DNA of 64,000 nt from Aphanomyces cochlioides (Eukaryota > Oomycota > Saprolegniomycetes > Saprolegniales > Verrucalvaceae), in contig JAHQRK010000007.1 of NCBI GenBank assembly GCA_019828595.1, positions 682,001 to 746,000 of the forward strand, read 5' to 3'. Below the pieces are notes generated by a model. The model was not told the DNA's origin. It made no database searches and saw only the letters and a program-made list of their open reading frames with translations. This document shows positions 28,391 through 39,105 of the stretch, in pieces. The number at the start of each line of letters is the position of its first letter. Within the stretch, counting starts at the first letter, position 1. The translations under genes were made by a program, and so were the position numbers.

Positions 28391-29440
28391 ACGTTAGAGA
28401 GCTTACAACCACCCGATGATACGTGTGCTTCAGAGATGCATCTCGTCGGCGGAAGTATGTTTTAGATGACAAAATGATTCGGCATGAGCGACTGCAGGGA
28501 ATGTTCTATCCTACCGAAACCAGGGGGAAGTATGTGTGTAGTGAATGTCAATTTCTAGTGTCATCTATTGCATTCAATGGAGAGATTAACGTTAAGGCAC
28601 CTTACCACCGATTTGATGTTGCTCTGAGTGAGATCAAATGTCAACCGTGTCATTATCAACAACCCAAGGAGCATCATTTGACAAGTAGCGTATCGATTCT
28701 TCCCACTCCAACACTCATCCATCGCATTTTCAATCACGTTTTCATCTACAGTAGTCCCCCAGTTTTCGCCTCCCACTCCAAACTTATATCCTGTATAATA
28801 TTATTTTGTTTGGAATATTTATTTGGACAGTACCTAATATTAATAGGATAAACCTTTGAAACATAATATTTCCAATCATAATACCCTGATAGTATAAATT
28901 TTGATAAATGCATGAGGCGAAAACTTCCAAAGACCAAGGACGCGATCCAGTCATCTCTTCAAGTCGATTCCAAGTCTCTTGTGGAAGGTTGAACATGCAA
29001 GGCGAAAGATTCGTCAAATGAGAGCATCGCTTTGGTTGTCGTTTTTGAGGAAGAAGATTTGTTTTTGCGGAAGAAGTGTCGGTTGAGTCGTTATGTGTCT
29101 GAGATGCAAAAGTTGGACACGACTCACGCAAGCTATTTGGACTGCATTGTCAACAGTAGTGGGGTGCATGCACCGTCGATCATGTGGATCCTTTCTGCAC
29201 TGCGTGAACTATTCCTGGTCAATCCAATATCTGTAGAAAGAGTGTCCTTGAGAATAGCTGGGAATTTATTTTGCAGTGGTTTAATGTAAGTGTTTTGTGA
29301 GAGGAAGTTGTAAAATGAGAGCCACTATGATCTGTGGACTCAGTCGAGGTAGCCAATTAACTTTTGTAGATTGATGGGCATTCAAGTGGATGTGTCGATT
29401 CACATGATGCTCAAAGATCGTCTAGGCAGCTTGGTGCAAC
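28391..29440. other. Intergenic region between GT32-2 and GT32-3
   Basis: I see no supported gene. The last 150 bp resemble the region upstream of GT32-4, including a candidate intron (GTAAGTGTTTTGTGAG at 29287 to TTTTGTAG at 29370) and the leader ATTGATGGGCATTC. So the promoter and leader were duplicated with the genes. Confidence 0.5.
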
Positions 29441-30390
29441 ATGGAGCTCGTCAAGATGTTGTCGTCATGGCGCTTCTTTGTTGTTTGTGCTGGGGCTCTA
29501 CTACTTATTGTCGTGAGCTTCGATGTCACACAAGTGCAAATGACAATGATGCCTGTCCTCAGGCAGATTGCAGCCGTACATGTTCAAAGGGTCCTTGCGC
29601 TAAATGTCACCACCAGACGCCGCGAGAGGAAGGAAACGTGCCGCGTTCAGTTTGTCTTTGCGGGATCGAAATACAACTACAACAACTTTCCGACGCTCCA
29701 GTCGTGGATTCACTATGGAGATCCAAAGTGCCAGATTGAATTCCTCCGAACAAACCATCCATTGATTGCAAAGCTTCCACCTCGACAATCCACGAAGTTG
29801 ACTTTCTGCCCATCATTCAAGCCGACATGCTCAAACTTTTTGCTTTCTACTACCTTGGTGGCCTTGCAATTGACTTGGATGTGGAGGCCTTGAAACCATA
29901 TCCTCAGCAATGGGTTGGTCCCGGCACTGCTCTCGCTACTTGTGATCTTGTTCTGGGCATCGAAGTCAATTGCTTTGATGATATCTGCGCCAGAACCATG
30001 GTTCGAAAAGGTCAGATTCAAAATTGGGCCATGTATTCCCGTCGACCGCGCTCGCCATTTCTCAATGAACTGATCGACTACATCGTCGAAAAGTACGAGT
30101 CGGTCGCGCCCCTTCCTCATAATGCTTCGGTTCAAGAGGTTGCTGGGAGTGGCCTCATCACGGACTTTGTCCAAATCTATGGCAACTTCACATGGCCTTA
30201 TTACCTCTTCCGGAATCCTCCACATGGAAACTCACTCTTTTCAGTCTCTTCAAGCGTCTTGCGAATCAATAAATCGGGCGAAGAAGTATGCATCGTCGGT
30301 GCTAGCTACACTGGCGGGGCCTGTGGAGGTCTACCTGAATGTCTTTTGAGGCACAAGTACGAAAACTCATGGAGAAGCTCTACGTCATAA
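29441..30390 (+). pseudogene. GT32-3: glycosyltransferase with one frameshift
   Basis: An ATG at 29441 is followed by a signal anchor (FFVVCAGALLLIVVSFDV) and the QFVFAGSKYNYNNFPTLQ block. Near 29775-29800 the sequence is 10 nt shorter than in GT32-4, which throws the frame. From 29800 the domain resumes in another frame (FLPIIQADMLKLFAFYYLGG, DLDVEALKP, VQEVAGSGLITDFVQIYG) and ends at TAA 30388-30390. The DXD motif and downstream residues are conserved. Either a recent pseudogene or a sequence error; no intron fits the gap. Confidence 0.85.
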
Positions 30391-31130
30391 AGCCATGCTG
30401 GGTGCAAGCGTTCCTCGTGAATTCGATAAATCTCTCTCTGTACTTATGATCCTAACGCGATCCTAGTTGTAAATTGAAATTCAAGTCTATGCATCCTGCA
30501 AACTGCCGGGAACTTTGATTACTGTCACCGCCCTTGATCTGTCGAGCATACTAGAGAAGGATAACAAAGAAATTTCCTTGCATGGTTGACTGCAGCTGCA
30601 GTGTGACCTCACCTGGTTGGCGCTAGGATATCTTTCTCGGGAGTTAAGAAGCTGTGTGCACACCATATCTTAGGGAGCTGTTTCAAGCTGATTTCCCAAC
30701 TTTTTATCAAAAATATCCTCCATGCGCCATATTCACCATCAAGTCGCTGAGATTGCCTGCTGGTCCTTTTGATGGCTGTCGTGAAGAACACCTAGCACCG
30801 ACGAAAAAGCGTTGGATCTGTTTTTTCTTATGTCGTACATTTGCTCCCCAAGAAATGGACAAATTCAAAGTTGCACCCAACTGTACTCTGGTGATTTCGT
30901 CGCGGGGTCATTCGTGCAACCGCTGGTGTCTCTTTCACGAAGCGTCGCGTTCCTGAAGCCGAATTGACGATTGTGCTCCTCAACAGGCAATTTTGCTGGT
31001 TCATGGGATGAATTGCTCAATGGAGTAAGGTTTGTGAGAGAAAGTTGCAAATTGAAGGATATGAAGATCTGTCAACACAACAACCAATGAAAAGTTTTTT
31101 TACTTCTGTAGATTGATGGGCATTCGATAG
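30391..31130. other. Intergenic region between GT32-3 and GT32-4
   Basis: No gene seen. The 3' part (about 31020-31125) resembles the leader region of GT32-3, with a candidate 5'-UTR intron from GTAAGGTTTGTGAG (about 31024) to CTTCTGTAG. Confidence 0.5.
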
Positions 31131-31250
31131 AAGATCTCAATTCACTCTTGGATCAACATACTGCCAGTCAAGATAGTAGCGCCATGGCGATTCTTCGTCA
31201 GTTTTACAGGTGCTGTCCTGCTTTTAGTTGTGAGCTATGATATCTCATTC

Positions 31251-32153
31251 ATGCACATGGCATTGATGCCACAAGTGCTGTCCGTCCACAGAAAGATTGC
31301 ACCTGCAAGAGTGCGAAATATCCGCATGGAAGATAAAGCTGCTCCTGCAAGAGTACAAGATGTCCGCTCTGAAGACAAAGCCGCTGAAGAAACATGCCGC
31401 GTTCAGTTTGTCTTTGCTGGATCCAAATACGACTACAACAATTTCCCACTGCTCCAAACTTGGATTCGATACGCCGATCCGAAATGCCCGATCGAGTTCC
31501 TCCGACCAAACCATCCATTTCTTGTCCAGCTCACGACAGCCGAGTCGCGGATGTTCTATGACTCAGCCTTCCTTCCAATCCTCCAAGCGGACATGCTCAA
31601 GTTATTTTCAGTCTACTATCTTGGTGGAGTCGTCGTGGACTTGGATGTCGAAGCCATCAAGCCATTTCCACAAGCTTGGTCTGGCATTGACAACTCGCTT
31701 GCTTCTTGCGATGTTGTTCTTGGTATTGAGGCGAATTGCTACGACGACGAATGCGTCAAGACGATGGTTCGCAAGGGTCAAATCCAAAACTGTGCAATGT
31801 TTGCTCGCCAACCGGGATCTCAGTTCGTGGGAGAACTGCTGGAATTCATCGTGGCAAAGTATGAGTCGATGGCACCGCTTGATAAAGATGTATCGGTCCA
31901 AGAAGTGGCAGGCAGTGGCCCCATCACTGACTTTGTCATGCTGTACGGCAATTTTAGTCAACCGCACTTCCAAACCCAAACAACGCCAAGTGGAGGAACG
32001 CTCGAGACAGACCCGACGAGTGTCCTGCGAATTAGAAAGCACCATGAAGAAGTTTGCATCCTTGGAGCTGCATACTCTGGTGGTGGATGCTCTGGTTATG
32101 CCGAATGTTTGATCGCTCATCACTATGAAGGCTCGTGGCGTTCGTCATGGTAG
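31251..32153 (+). CDS. GT32-4: glycosyltransferase, probable loss of the normal start
   Basis: The catalytic domain is complete and in frame: QFVFAGSKYDYNNFP, LPILQADMLKLFSVYYLGG, DLDVEAIKPFP (DXD), VQEVAGSGPITDFV, ending at 32153. The homologous start of GT32-3 (CAACATGGAG) reads CAACATACTG here, so the expected ATG has become ATA. The frame upstream is open back to a TAG at 31128 and encodes the signal anchor (GAVLLLVVSYD) with no ATG. The first in-frame ATG is at 31251, after the anchor, which would leave a protein without membrane targeting. Translation from a non-ATG codon or from a spliced upstream exon remains possible. It includes a duplicated short segment (PARVRNIRMEDKA, PARVQDVRSEDKA). 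It is convergent with MFS-1, 95 bp away. Confidence 0.75.
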   Translation: MHMALMPQVLSVHRKIAPARVRNIRMEDKAAPARVQDVRSEDKAAEETCRVQFVFAGSKYDYNNFPLLQTWIRYADPKCPIEFLRPNHPFLVQLTTAESRMFYDSAFLPILQADMLKLFSVYYLGGVVVDLDVEAIKPFPQAWSGIDNSLASCDVVLGIEANCYDDECVKTMVRKGQIQNCAMFARQPGSQFVGELLEFIVAKYESMAPLDKDVSVQEVAGSGPITDFVMLYGNFSQPHFQTQTTPSGGTLETDPTSVLRIRKHHEEVCILGAAYSGGGCSGYAECLIAHHYEGSWRSSW

Positions 32154-32248
32154 TTCAAGGCTTGTTACCAAGCAGTCGACTCGGCAAACTCGTGATTCAC
32201 AAAACGACACTATATTTAAACACAATGGAACACAGTTTGTTTGGTTGC

Positions 32249-33697
32249 CTACATGGTCTTCATGTCGAGCTTGAAGAAGAAGATGGCGATGATCAAGGCA
32301 AAGGTACTGAGGATACCACCGACCAACACGGGCAACGCAAACGTCATGGAGGTCTTGACCAATTGGGTGGCCAAGGCAAAGTTGAGGAATTGGCCGGCGC
32401 AGTTGGCAGAGTTGAAAGCACCAGCGTACATACCCAAGTTGTTGTCAGGAGCCAAACCAATTTGGTACACGATCAAGGGCAATTGCAAGGCAAAGATCGT
32501 TTGTTGCGGGATCGATGTCAAAATGACAATGATGACATCAATGACAACAACCTTGCAGAAAGCCATGACGATCAAAAGCACTTGAGGAACACAAGCCATG
32601 ACAATAACCCACTTGGCACCAATCTTGCGCACAAGGAAAGGCATCGCAGCCAAGTAAGCCCAGCCAAACAAATTGAAGATCGTATCAGTGACACCACCGG
32701 CCAAACGTACACCATCGTTGAAAGCAGTTTGACGATCCGTACACGCAGGGTTGGAGCCCGTGCCGCAGGTATCAGCACCAGTGGCGAGACCATCCTTGAC
32801 GCGAATACCGAAGAATTGACCCTTGGCACCGTTGTAAGCAGTGTAACCATATTGGAGGAGCAAGAAGATCAAAGCGTACAAGGCAAGGACCTTGGGGAGC
32901 TTGCGCAAACCAACGTACAAGGCAGAGAAAGCATCCTTGAGTTGTTGCTTGGTGTCAGGCTTGACGGCAGGGATGTATTGTTCTTCCTTGACGAACCAGC
33001 ACACGCTCATGCAGCACACAAACATGATGCCCATCAACATACCCATGAAAGGCTTGATCGACTTGTGGGCAGGCCCGAAGAACGAAATGTAACCAGACAC
33101 CACAAGCGAGCCGGCAATCGACCAGCCTTGACCGATCGAAGCAGCAGTCACTTGACGGTTACCAGCCAAATCAGCAATCAACAACACCACTGGCACTTGC
33201 GTCAAATTGCACGTGATGTCCATCCACACGTAGCAAAGCACTACAAACACTGTCGTCCAGGGGCGGTTATCGTCACCCGTGTCACCAAGGGCATCACCAA
33301 TGTCCCGTGCATTCATCATGACAGCCCAGCACATGATACTCGTGATGGCACCCCAAAACAACCAGGGCTTGCGGCGACCGTACTTGCTCGTGGTAGAATC
33401 AGAGAGCACACCGATGAAAGGAGCGACGAGGAGACCGGAGACAGGACCGACAATTTGCACACCTTGGACGGACGAGTAACTCAAGAGAACTTGAAGGAGA
33501 GGTCCGAGAGCGGCCCATTGAGCAGCCCAGGCCATGTTCATGGCCATCTTGGGGCAGCAGACCAAGAACATCATGGGAATCGACATGCCTTCGTGTTGCG
33601 ACTTGTCGACGACATCAAGGCCTTCAGCGTCCTTTTGGACGTAGTCGACGTCGTTCGGGGTGACTGGGACCGCAGCGTCTTGGATATGGGAAGCCAT
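32249..33697 (-). CDS. MFS-1: GPH/SLC45-like sugar transporter
   Basis: A 482-aa polytopic membrane protein from the ATG at 33697, chosen because it aligns with the start of the second copy. It has about 12 hydrophobic segments. The MFS loop motif LSDSTTSKYGRRKPWLFW lies at about residues 98-115, right after transmembrane segments with GPLLQVLLSYSS and GPVSGLLVAPFIG, the pattern of sucrose/SLC45-type and GPH cation-sugar symporters. A loop with paired cysteines (TCGTGSNPACTD) sits near the middle. The substrate is probably a sugar or glycoside, which is an inference. A near-identical copy lies at 39106-40551. Single exon. Confidence 0.8.
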   Translation of the reverse strand: MASHIQDAAVPVTPNDVDYVQKDAEGLDVVDKSQHEGMSIPMMFLVCCPKMAMNMAWAAQWAALGPLLQVLLSYSSVQGVQIVGPVSGLLVAPFIGVLSDSTTSKYGRRKPWLFWGAITSIMCWAVMMNARDIGDALGDTGDDNRPWTTVFVVLCYVWMDITCNLTQVPVVLLIADLAGNRQVTAASIGQGWSIAGSLVVSGYISFFGPAHKSIKPFMGMLMGIMFVCCMSVCWFVKEEQYIPAVKPDTKQQLKDAFSALYVGLRKLPKVLALYALIFLLLQYGYTAYNGAKGQFFGIRVKDGLATGADTCGTGSNPACTDRQTAFNDGVRLAGGVTDTIFNLFGWAYLAAMPFLVRKIGAKWVIVMACVPQVLLIVMAFCKVVVIDVIIVILTSIPQQTIFALQLPLIVYQIGLAPDNNLGMYAGAFNSANCAGQFLNFALATQLVKTSMTFALPVLVGGILSTFALIIAIFFFKLDMKTM

Positions 33698-35792
33698 TGG
33701 AGCGCGGCAATGGAAATTCCGAAATGAACCAAATGTGCCAACGCGTCGACTGGTGCGGGCAAAAACTTGGAACTTCAAACTTTTTGGCCCATAAAGCTCT
33801 TCTCGTTGAAGTTCCAACTTTCGTCTGGCGAAAGGCGTGGTTACACCGGCAGTGGGTCAACAGTGGCACGATCACACCCTTTGTCACCGAATCCTCACTA
33901 CGTTTCAAGCCAAACTTGGAGTCTTCTTGGGCATGGAACTTGCACTCAAGCTTGCTGTGAATCCACTCAATCAAGCTGCAGAAGATGTTGGTTTCCAGGG
34001 TTATTAGAGCGAAAGAACTCGACTGTCGCTGGTTTAACACAGCGTCGCACTCCACTGTGGTAGTATACAGTTGGTGAAACTTTGATCTTGGCCCCCAAGG
34101 CAGAAAGAGTGGAACGGTCTAGCCTTGTCACTGCAGTCGCAACATGTCGTGCGGGCGTTGTCAAGCTTGCTCTAACTCGAGCCTCTCTCGCTACGTCTAG
34201 TCTTCTTACGATAGACTGGAAGCGATGGAACTGTAGGCTGCTTGGACAATCGACTGTTGAAGCTCGAGCCTTTCACCACGATCCTTGTGCGAGCCGTTAC
34301 CTAGATGTCAAGCGGGTGGAAAGGGTGTGCCAGGCCGACACAATTGTCATTGGGTGGTGCACAAAAAGCTATTGTACAGTCGTTAGTCGCAAGCCAACGG
34401 CAAGAAAATACGTTGAGTTGCTTGAACTTGACCAAGACGATTGTCGTTCGTGACACGCTTGGCCGGCCCGCGGTGCAGTTTTCTCGTTCGTTGTACCAAC
34501 ATGTTCAGCGATTCGTTGAAACTTGAGGCATTTGTAGCTCCTGGGAATGATGAAGTTGTAGGATGCTATTGCTCGTCTTGTCATTTTCAATGCATGTTTC
34601 ATGCTCTAAAGACCACAGTTTCGATACGACAACGCAACAAAGGTCCCGTTGGTTGTGTTGTCAATCTTTCTCAGCCGTCCTTTGTAGATGTAATGTCCAT
34701 ATTTGCTCCTTGGAAACCGGAGGTCGAGGGGGCAAAGCAAGGGTTCTAATATATAGCTCTTTGGTCGTGTTTACTTTGTATTCCAGCGACCGAGAGACGA
34801 GCAGGAGCTGCTTGGTCATTGCGTTTGCCAGACCAATTTTTCTCACAAACGTGACAGCAATGACAACTCTCCATTCTCTTCAAGGTCTTGGGGCGATTGA
34901 TAACACATGGTTGTAGCTCGTGGAAATTTTTGTCTCTCCAGTTAGCCTGTCTGAAGAAAACGAGTTCCTTAGTTCAACATTGCGTCTGTTCTTCGCGCTT
35001 TCAACTCAACGAAAATTGTTGATCTCCACGCTGTGGCCTCTCTCAACTACGTGACGAGCACAAGCCTGTGGCAGAAAGAGTTCTTCTGAATGCCTTCAGC
35101 GACGGAAAAACAAGCGTCTCCACGGTGGAATTTTGTTAAGAAACGTGGTTTCATGAGCTTTCAAGGGATGCAATCATTCAAGAGCGACGGGAACGTTGGA
35201 AACACCCCGATATTCACCATGGCGGCTCCTGTGACTCCTACCATGAATGGGGGGAGCCCCATTTCGAGTTATTTGATTATAGAACCCACTTCACAGGCAA
35301 ATTCAATGTTGACTGGATTTGAAACACAGCAGTGGCCACTTTTGCTGGGAAAACAAATCGATGGCAACTAGCAATTCGCCGTGGAAAACTCAGTGGGATG
35401 TTGCCAGACAGAGGGGCAGAAAGTGTCAAGCCATGCTTCATGGTCTGGAGCGCAAAGCCAACACTTCTTGAAATTCAATCGACTGTTAGCCTACGTACGG
35501 GGCATGCCCTCAATGCGCTTCCGTAGCTCCACGATTTAAAACCATCTCTGATGAATGAGGGGGAACTATTTGTGACAAATATTGCCAATTATTGTCACAA
35601 TATTTATCCTAATCCAATATTGTGCGTTTGGTGAGGAACGGTTTGAGGTTCCGAATCGAACGGGCTTCTCTGATTGGCTAGAATATTTTTTTAAAAAAAT
35701 TAATCAGCCAATCAGAATCGATCAGTCACCGAACTCACGCAAAACACACACTGACACACACCACTTCAATCTGATGAAATCGATTTGAAAAT
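33698..35792. other. Upstream flank of MFS-1 and intergenic region
   Basis: The part up to about 34640 is homologous in patches to 40552-41370 upstream of MFS-2 (for example the GAAGTTCCAAC block at about 33810, and GACACTTGAGGCAT- and AAAGACCACAGT-like blocks), so it was copied with the transporter. The rest holds no supported gene. An inverted repeat of TGATTGGCT (35671-35679, 35706-35714) surrounds an AT run shortly before the Harbinger element. Confidence 0.5.
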
Positions 35793-36036
35793 AGAGGGTT
35801 TTCGCGATCACTTTTGATTTGATATTCAGTTGAAAAACCTGTGACATTCGATTTGCCTCCAAAACTTAATCTCAAAAGTGGTGCTATATCAAAACCTTTT
35901 GATTTCCAGGCGCTGGAAATGAAAAGTGATTGACTCGTTGAGTTCGGATAAATTTACCTGTATCCGAAGCCAAAGAGGTGGAACACACTCCATTCGCCAT
36001 TTTACCTTGCCTCACACAACTGAAGTCGCGGCTTCC

Positions 36037-36732
36037 ATGAGCATCGAAGTGCATCCGGATGTATCTTCGTCGCGTGGAAAGTTTGCGTGCCGTGATGATG
36101 TTTTGCTGCTCCAGCAAGTTTCTCTATGTCGCCCCTGGGAAGCTGGATATGGCAAGGTGATGGAACATTGGGCCGAGATTGCAACAAAACTCAAGGACAT
36201 CTCAAGCTTCCGCTTGAAGAAAAATGCCCCTGCTTTGAAGACGCGCTTTGAAGCCATTATGGTAAAATTTTCAAATGGCGAAGCAGCGTCGATACGCAAA
36301 TCAGGTAAGGTTGAAGAATACGATGAGCAAGACCAGTTGCTCACAGACATCAAGATGCGCATGAATGACTTTGCTCAAAACTAAGACCTGCGCAAAGAAG
36401 TGGAAAAACGAAAGCGAAAAGGGATTAAAAATTCGGGCATGTTGATGCGCACCATGGCGATGGCGGAAATGACGTCTGTTGATCCAGACTTCTCGGCAAA
36501 GAAAAGGAAAAGAGCATCCCCACAAAAGCTCCAGAAAGACGATCAAGTGAAGCTACTGATCGACGCAATCAGCACTGGTCTTGCCCAAAAACGTGAGCGC
36601 GATGAGAGTATTGCACGCTTGAAGTAAGAACGCTTGCAATTCGACAAAGATCATGCCATCATTCAACAGCAACAGCACGCCGACAATCAGCGCGCCATGC
36701 TCGCTTTTATGCAGGCGCTTGGAAAAAAATAA
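36037..36732 (+). pseudogene. Harbinger Myb/SANT-like companion protein, two in-frame TAA stops
   Basis: From the ATG at 36037 one frame runs to TAA at 36730, broken by TAA at 36382 and 36625. The first third has the Trp/helix pattern of a SANT/trihelix-like domain (DDVLLLQQVSL, HWAEIATKLKD, LKTRFEAIMVKF). The rest is basic (KKRKRASPQK) and ends in a helical Gln-rich tail. In Harbinger elements this protein binds the ends and imports the transposase. Each stop is one substitution from a sense codon, so it looks recently inactivated. Confidence 0.75.
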
Positions 36733-36933
36733 AAAATAAATATGTTTCTCCTAAAGATTAAATTTTAACTCTATATTTTAATATTTCAAACACTTATTTA
36801 TATTGCACACAAGTATATGAATTTCTGCATGAATAAAAATCATTATTAATTAAATATCATTACCAATTCTCAAATGAAATATATTTTGACAAAATAAAAT
36901 TATTATTCACCAATGCATTTTATTTAATCAAAA

Positions 36934-38070
36934 TCAATTTGTTCCCAAGTACTCGATAAGCAATGGAGCGTCGACTCCGAAGTACATTGAGATCTGGTTG
37001 CCGTGCTGTTGGAGACAAGTATGGCAGTTTGTCAGAAGGGTGGCTACGAGCCACATCTTGCCGATAGGGGATGCACGAACTTTCATTTTCTTGTCCCAGT
37101 TGACAAATGCCCACTTGTTCTTAACCAAGTTGAAGCTCCACTCGACCGATTCCCGTGCAGAACTCATTGCAGCATTGAAGTGTGCTTGGGCCGTGCCAGG
37201 AGCAGCATGTGGAAATGGATTAGAAATGCATTCAGAGCAACCGTAGGCTGGATCACCGTAAACGCAGAACTTGCGCAGCACGGCGTTACTCTTCATTCGA
37301 TCCAGCACACGGCTCATAAACAACATAGTAGAATCATGTCGGCGTCCTTCTACGGGTCCATACATACTTATAATTATCTCGTCAGGCGTCGTAATTCCTT
37401 GCCAATTTAGGCAATATCGCCGAGGATGCCCATTGTACACAGATCGTTGTAGGTTTTCAAACGGGGTCGTGTTGCTTCGAGCACTTGGGCGACTTATAAA
37501 CTGCTTTGTTCCGTCTATGAAGCCGATGCATGTGAGCAAGCCACTTAAGTCAGACGTTCTACAAATGGCAGATGCATACAGAGCCGCTATTGTTTCAAAT
37601 AGAGCTTCGTTAAAGTAGATCAGATCATTGAATGATGTGTACAGAGTTTCAATTACCGCACGAAGGATTCGACAAATTGACAACACTGCTCGACCAAATG
37701 AGTTTGCGAGGGGAAATAAACGTGATGGCTCAGTCAAACGGGCGCACATAATGGCCAATGCCTCTACAGCATCAACTTGGTCTCCACTGCTCGTTACGAT
37801 CCACGCTGGCATGCCCAATTTGACAGAAAGAAGCTTCAATTGAGAGATTGTAAAACGAAATCTTGTACTTGCTGTTCCATCATCCATAAGTCGGTCGAAC
37901 AAGTTGTTAAAGTTCACAACAGGTCGCGCAGCTCGATATCGACCAATATTCCGGGCGAACAGCACTTCCATGATACAGAGAAACTCGTCGACGTCCCCAT
38001 TGCAGGATGCAAGGATGCCCAAGGTCAGCTCCACGATGGCGCGACGAGTCATATAGGGTAGAAGCGGCAT
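36934..38070 (-). CDS. Harbinger (HARBI1-like) DDE transposase, 378 aa
   Basis: The frame is open from the ATG at 38070 to 36934. The DDE_Tnp_4 pattern is visible: GFIDGTKQFISRP (first Asp), CVYGDPAYGCS (second Asp), ARESVEWSFNLVKNKWAF (Glu), with VYNGHPRRYCLNWQGI between the first two. The N-terminal part is helical. It would cut and paste the element together with the Myb-like protein, which is broken here. Confidence 0.9.
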   Translation of the reverse strand: MPLLPYMTRRAIVELTLGILASCNGDVDEFLCIMEVLFARNIGRYRAARPVVNFNNLFDRLMDDGTASTRFRFTISQLKLLSVKLGMPAWIVTSSGDQVDAVEALAIMCARLTEPSRLFPLANSFGRAVLSICRILRAVIETLYTSFNDLIYFNEALFETIAALYASAICRTSDLSGLLTCIGFIDGTKQFISRPSARSNTTPFENLQRSVYNGHPRRYCLNWQGITTPDEIIISMYGPVEGRRHDSTMLFMSRVLDRMKSNAVLRKFCVYGDPAYGCSECISNPFPHAAPGTAQAHFNAAMSSARESVEWSFNLVKNKWAFVNWDKKMKVRASPIGKMWLVATLLTNCHTCLQQHGNQISMYFGVDAPLLIEYLGTN

Positions 38071-38265
38071 TTTGAAGATTGACACAAGAGATGAATGGAT
38101 AGCAGAGATACAAGAGAGTAATTCGGATTAGTGCACACCGGCTTATTGCTTATACAAATATCCAGTCTGAAAAGTGCGATTTTGCGAAATTCTTCGTTTT
38201 CTGAGGTTTTGATATTCATCATCGAATCTCAATAACAAATCAAAAGTGATCGCGAAAAACCCTCT

Positions 38266-38942
38266 AATGAATTCGCTTTTTGGTCGAAACCACATATTTC
38301 GTTAATACATTCAACAGATTCGACCTATTTTAGACCTATAACCTAATCAAGTCTAAATAGGATTCAATGGCGTCAAGGTCACACTTCTCAAATGTCCATT
38401 TCGCCAGTTGACAGCGCTTGCGACACATTTAGAGCTGAGGGTTACCTCGGACGGTTTGCATAACCTCATCAATTGCACAATCAACATCTGGGATTCACAT
38501 ATCCGATTAAAACCTCAGCAGAACCTTGTCGAAAGGGCTTCCATTGACAATTTTTGATCTGAAGTGCAGAGACTTTGGTAGCTGACAATCTATATCTCTA
38601 ATTGTAGGTTTGATTTCCCCACTCACTGCAAGAAGATCATCGCATGCGGGGGACAACTTGGCAACTATGCATCAAGGGGCGACAACTCCACAGGCTACTG
38701 CATGTCAACCAATGTTATGCTCAAGCTGTTCAGCTCCAAGATTGTTCATGTGACCACAAATCTGTCATTAACTTCGAAGATGTTGGAGCACTGCGCTACA
38801 ATAATCTCAGCAACACAACAGGTGCTTTCTTAGCATCGAGGCGAAGTGCTAAGATGATCTTCGTGCCAAGATATGCATCTGACCTTCATGCTCCATGGCG
38901 AGCTGATGGAGTACAAAATGGATGATCTAAGCCAGGCATTTC
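38266..38942. other. Intergenic, degenerate
   Basis: No supported gene. By position it corresponds to the place of the GT32 gene in the duplicated GT32/MFS block, but I see no homology to GT32 until 38943. Confidence 0.4.
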
Positions 38943-39035
38943 GGTCCAAGAGGTAGCGATTGGCGCTGAATGCTTGATTGTTCGTCATGAGATTTGACAT
39001 TCATCGTATTTCGTGGCTTTGTAGTTGACGGTACT
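38943..39035 (+). pseudogene. GT32-5: remnant of a GT32 gene 3' end
   Basis: GGTCCAAGAGGTAGCG corresponds to the VQEVA codons of the GT32 genes. It is followed directly by GAATGCTTGATTGTTCGTCAT, which matches the final codons (AECLIAHH) of GT32-4, and by TCGTATTTCGTGGCTTTG-like sequence. The segment between is deleted. It lies in the same place relative to MFS-2 as GT32-4 does to MFS-1. Confidence 0.7.
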
Positions 39036-39105
39036 ATTGGCTCTGCTAACTCATAACTCACAGAAACGACACTTCATTCAAACACATTGCAACACAGTTT
39101 TTTGC

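Larger units (their letters stand above)
35793..38265. mobile_element. PIF/Harbinger-type DNA transposon
   Basis: Terminal inverted repeats of about 30 bp (AGAGGGTTTTCGCGATCAC at the left, matched at the right with one extra T) lie between 3-bp AAT repeats at 35790-35792 and 38266-38268. Inside are the two genes typical of Harbinger, in convergent orientation: a Myb/SANT-like protein (plus) and a DDE endonuclease (minus). Length 2,473 bp. Confidence 0.93.

Noticed and set aside
28423..28851. 142-codon plus-strand frame after GT32-2
   Set aside because: No recognisable domain, odd composition, and its end lies in AT-rich DNA. No support for a gene.
32135..33727. Long plus-strand open frame (530 codons) over MFS-1, and a similar one over MFS-2 (39799-40521)
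   Set aside because: They are shadows of the transporter genes on the other strand: rich in His, Asp and Gln, without hydrophobic or domain structure.
36382..36627. Use of TAA as a sense codon, suggested by in-frame TAA in the Myb-like gene
   Set aside because: Several clear housekeeping genes in the window (KRR1, SLC33A1, FKBP) end in TAA at the expected place, so the standard code applies.
38644..38925. 93-codon plus-strand frame upstream of the GT32-5 remnant
   Set aside because: It does not match GT32 or any domain I recognise, and it lies in degenerate intergenic sequence.
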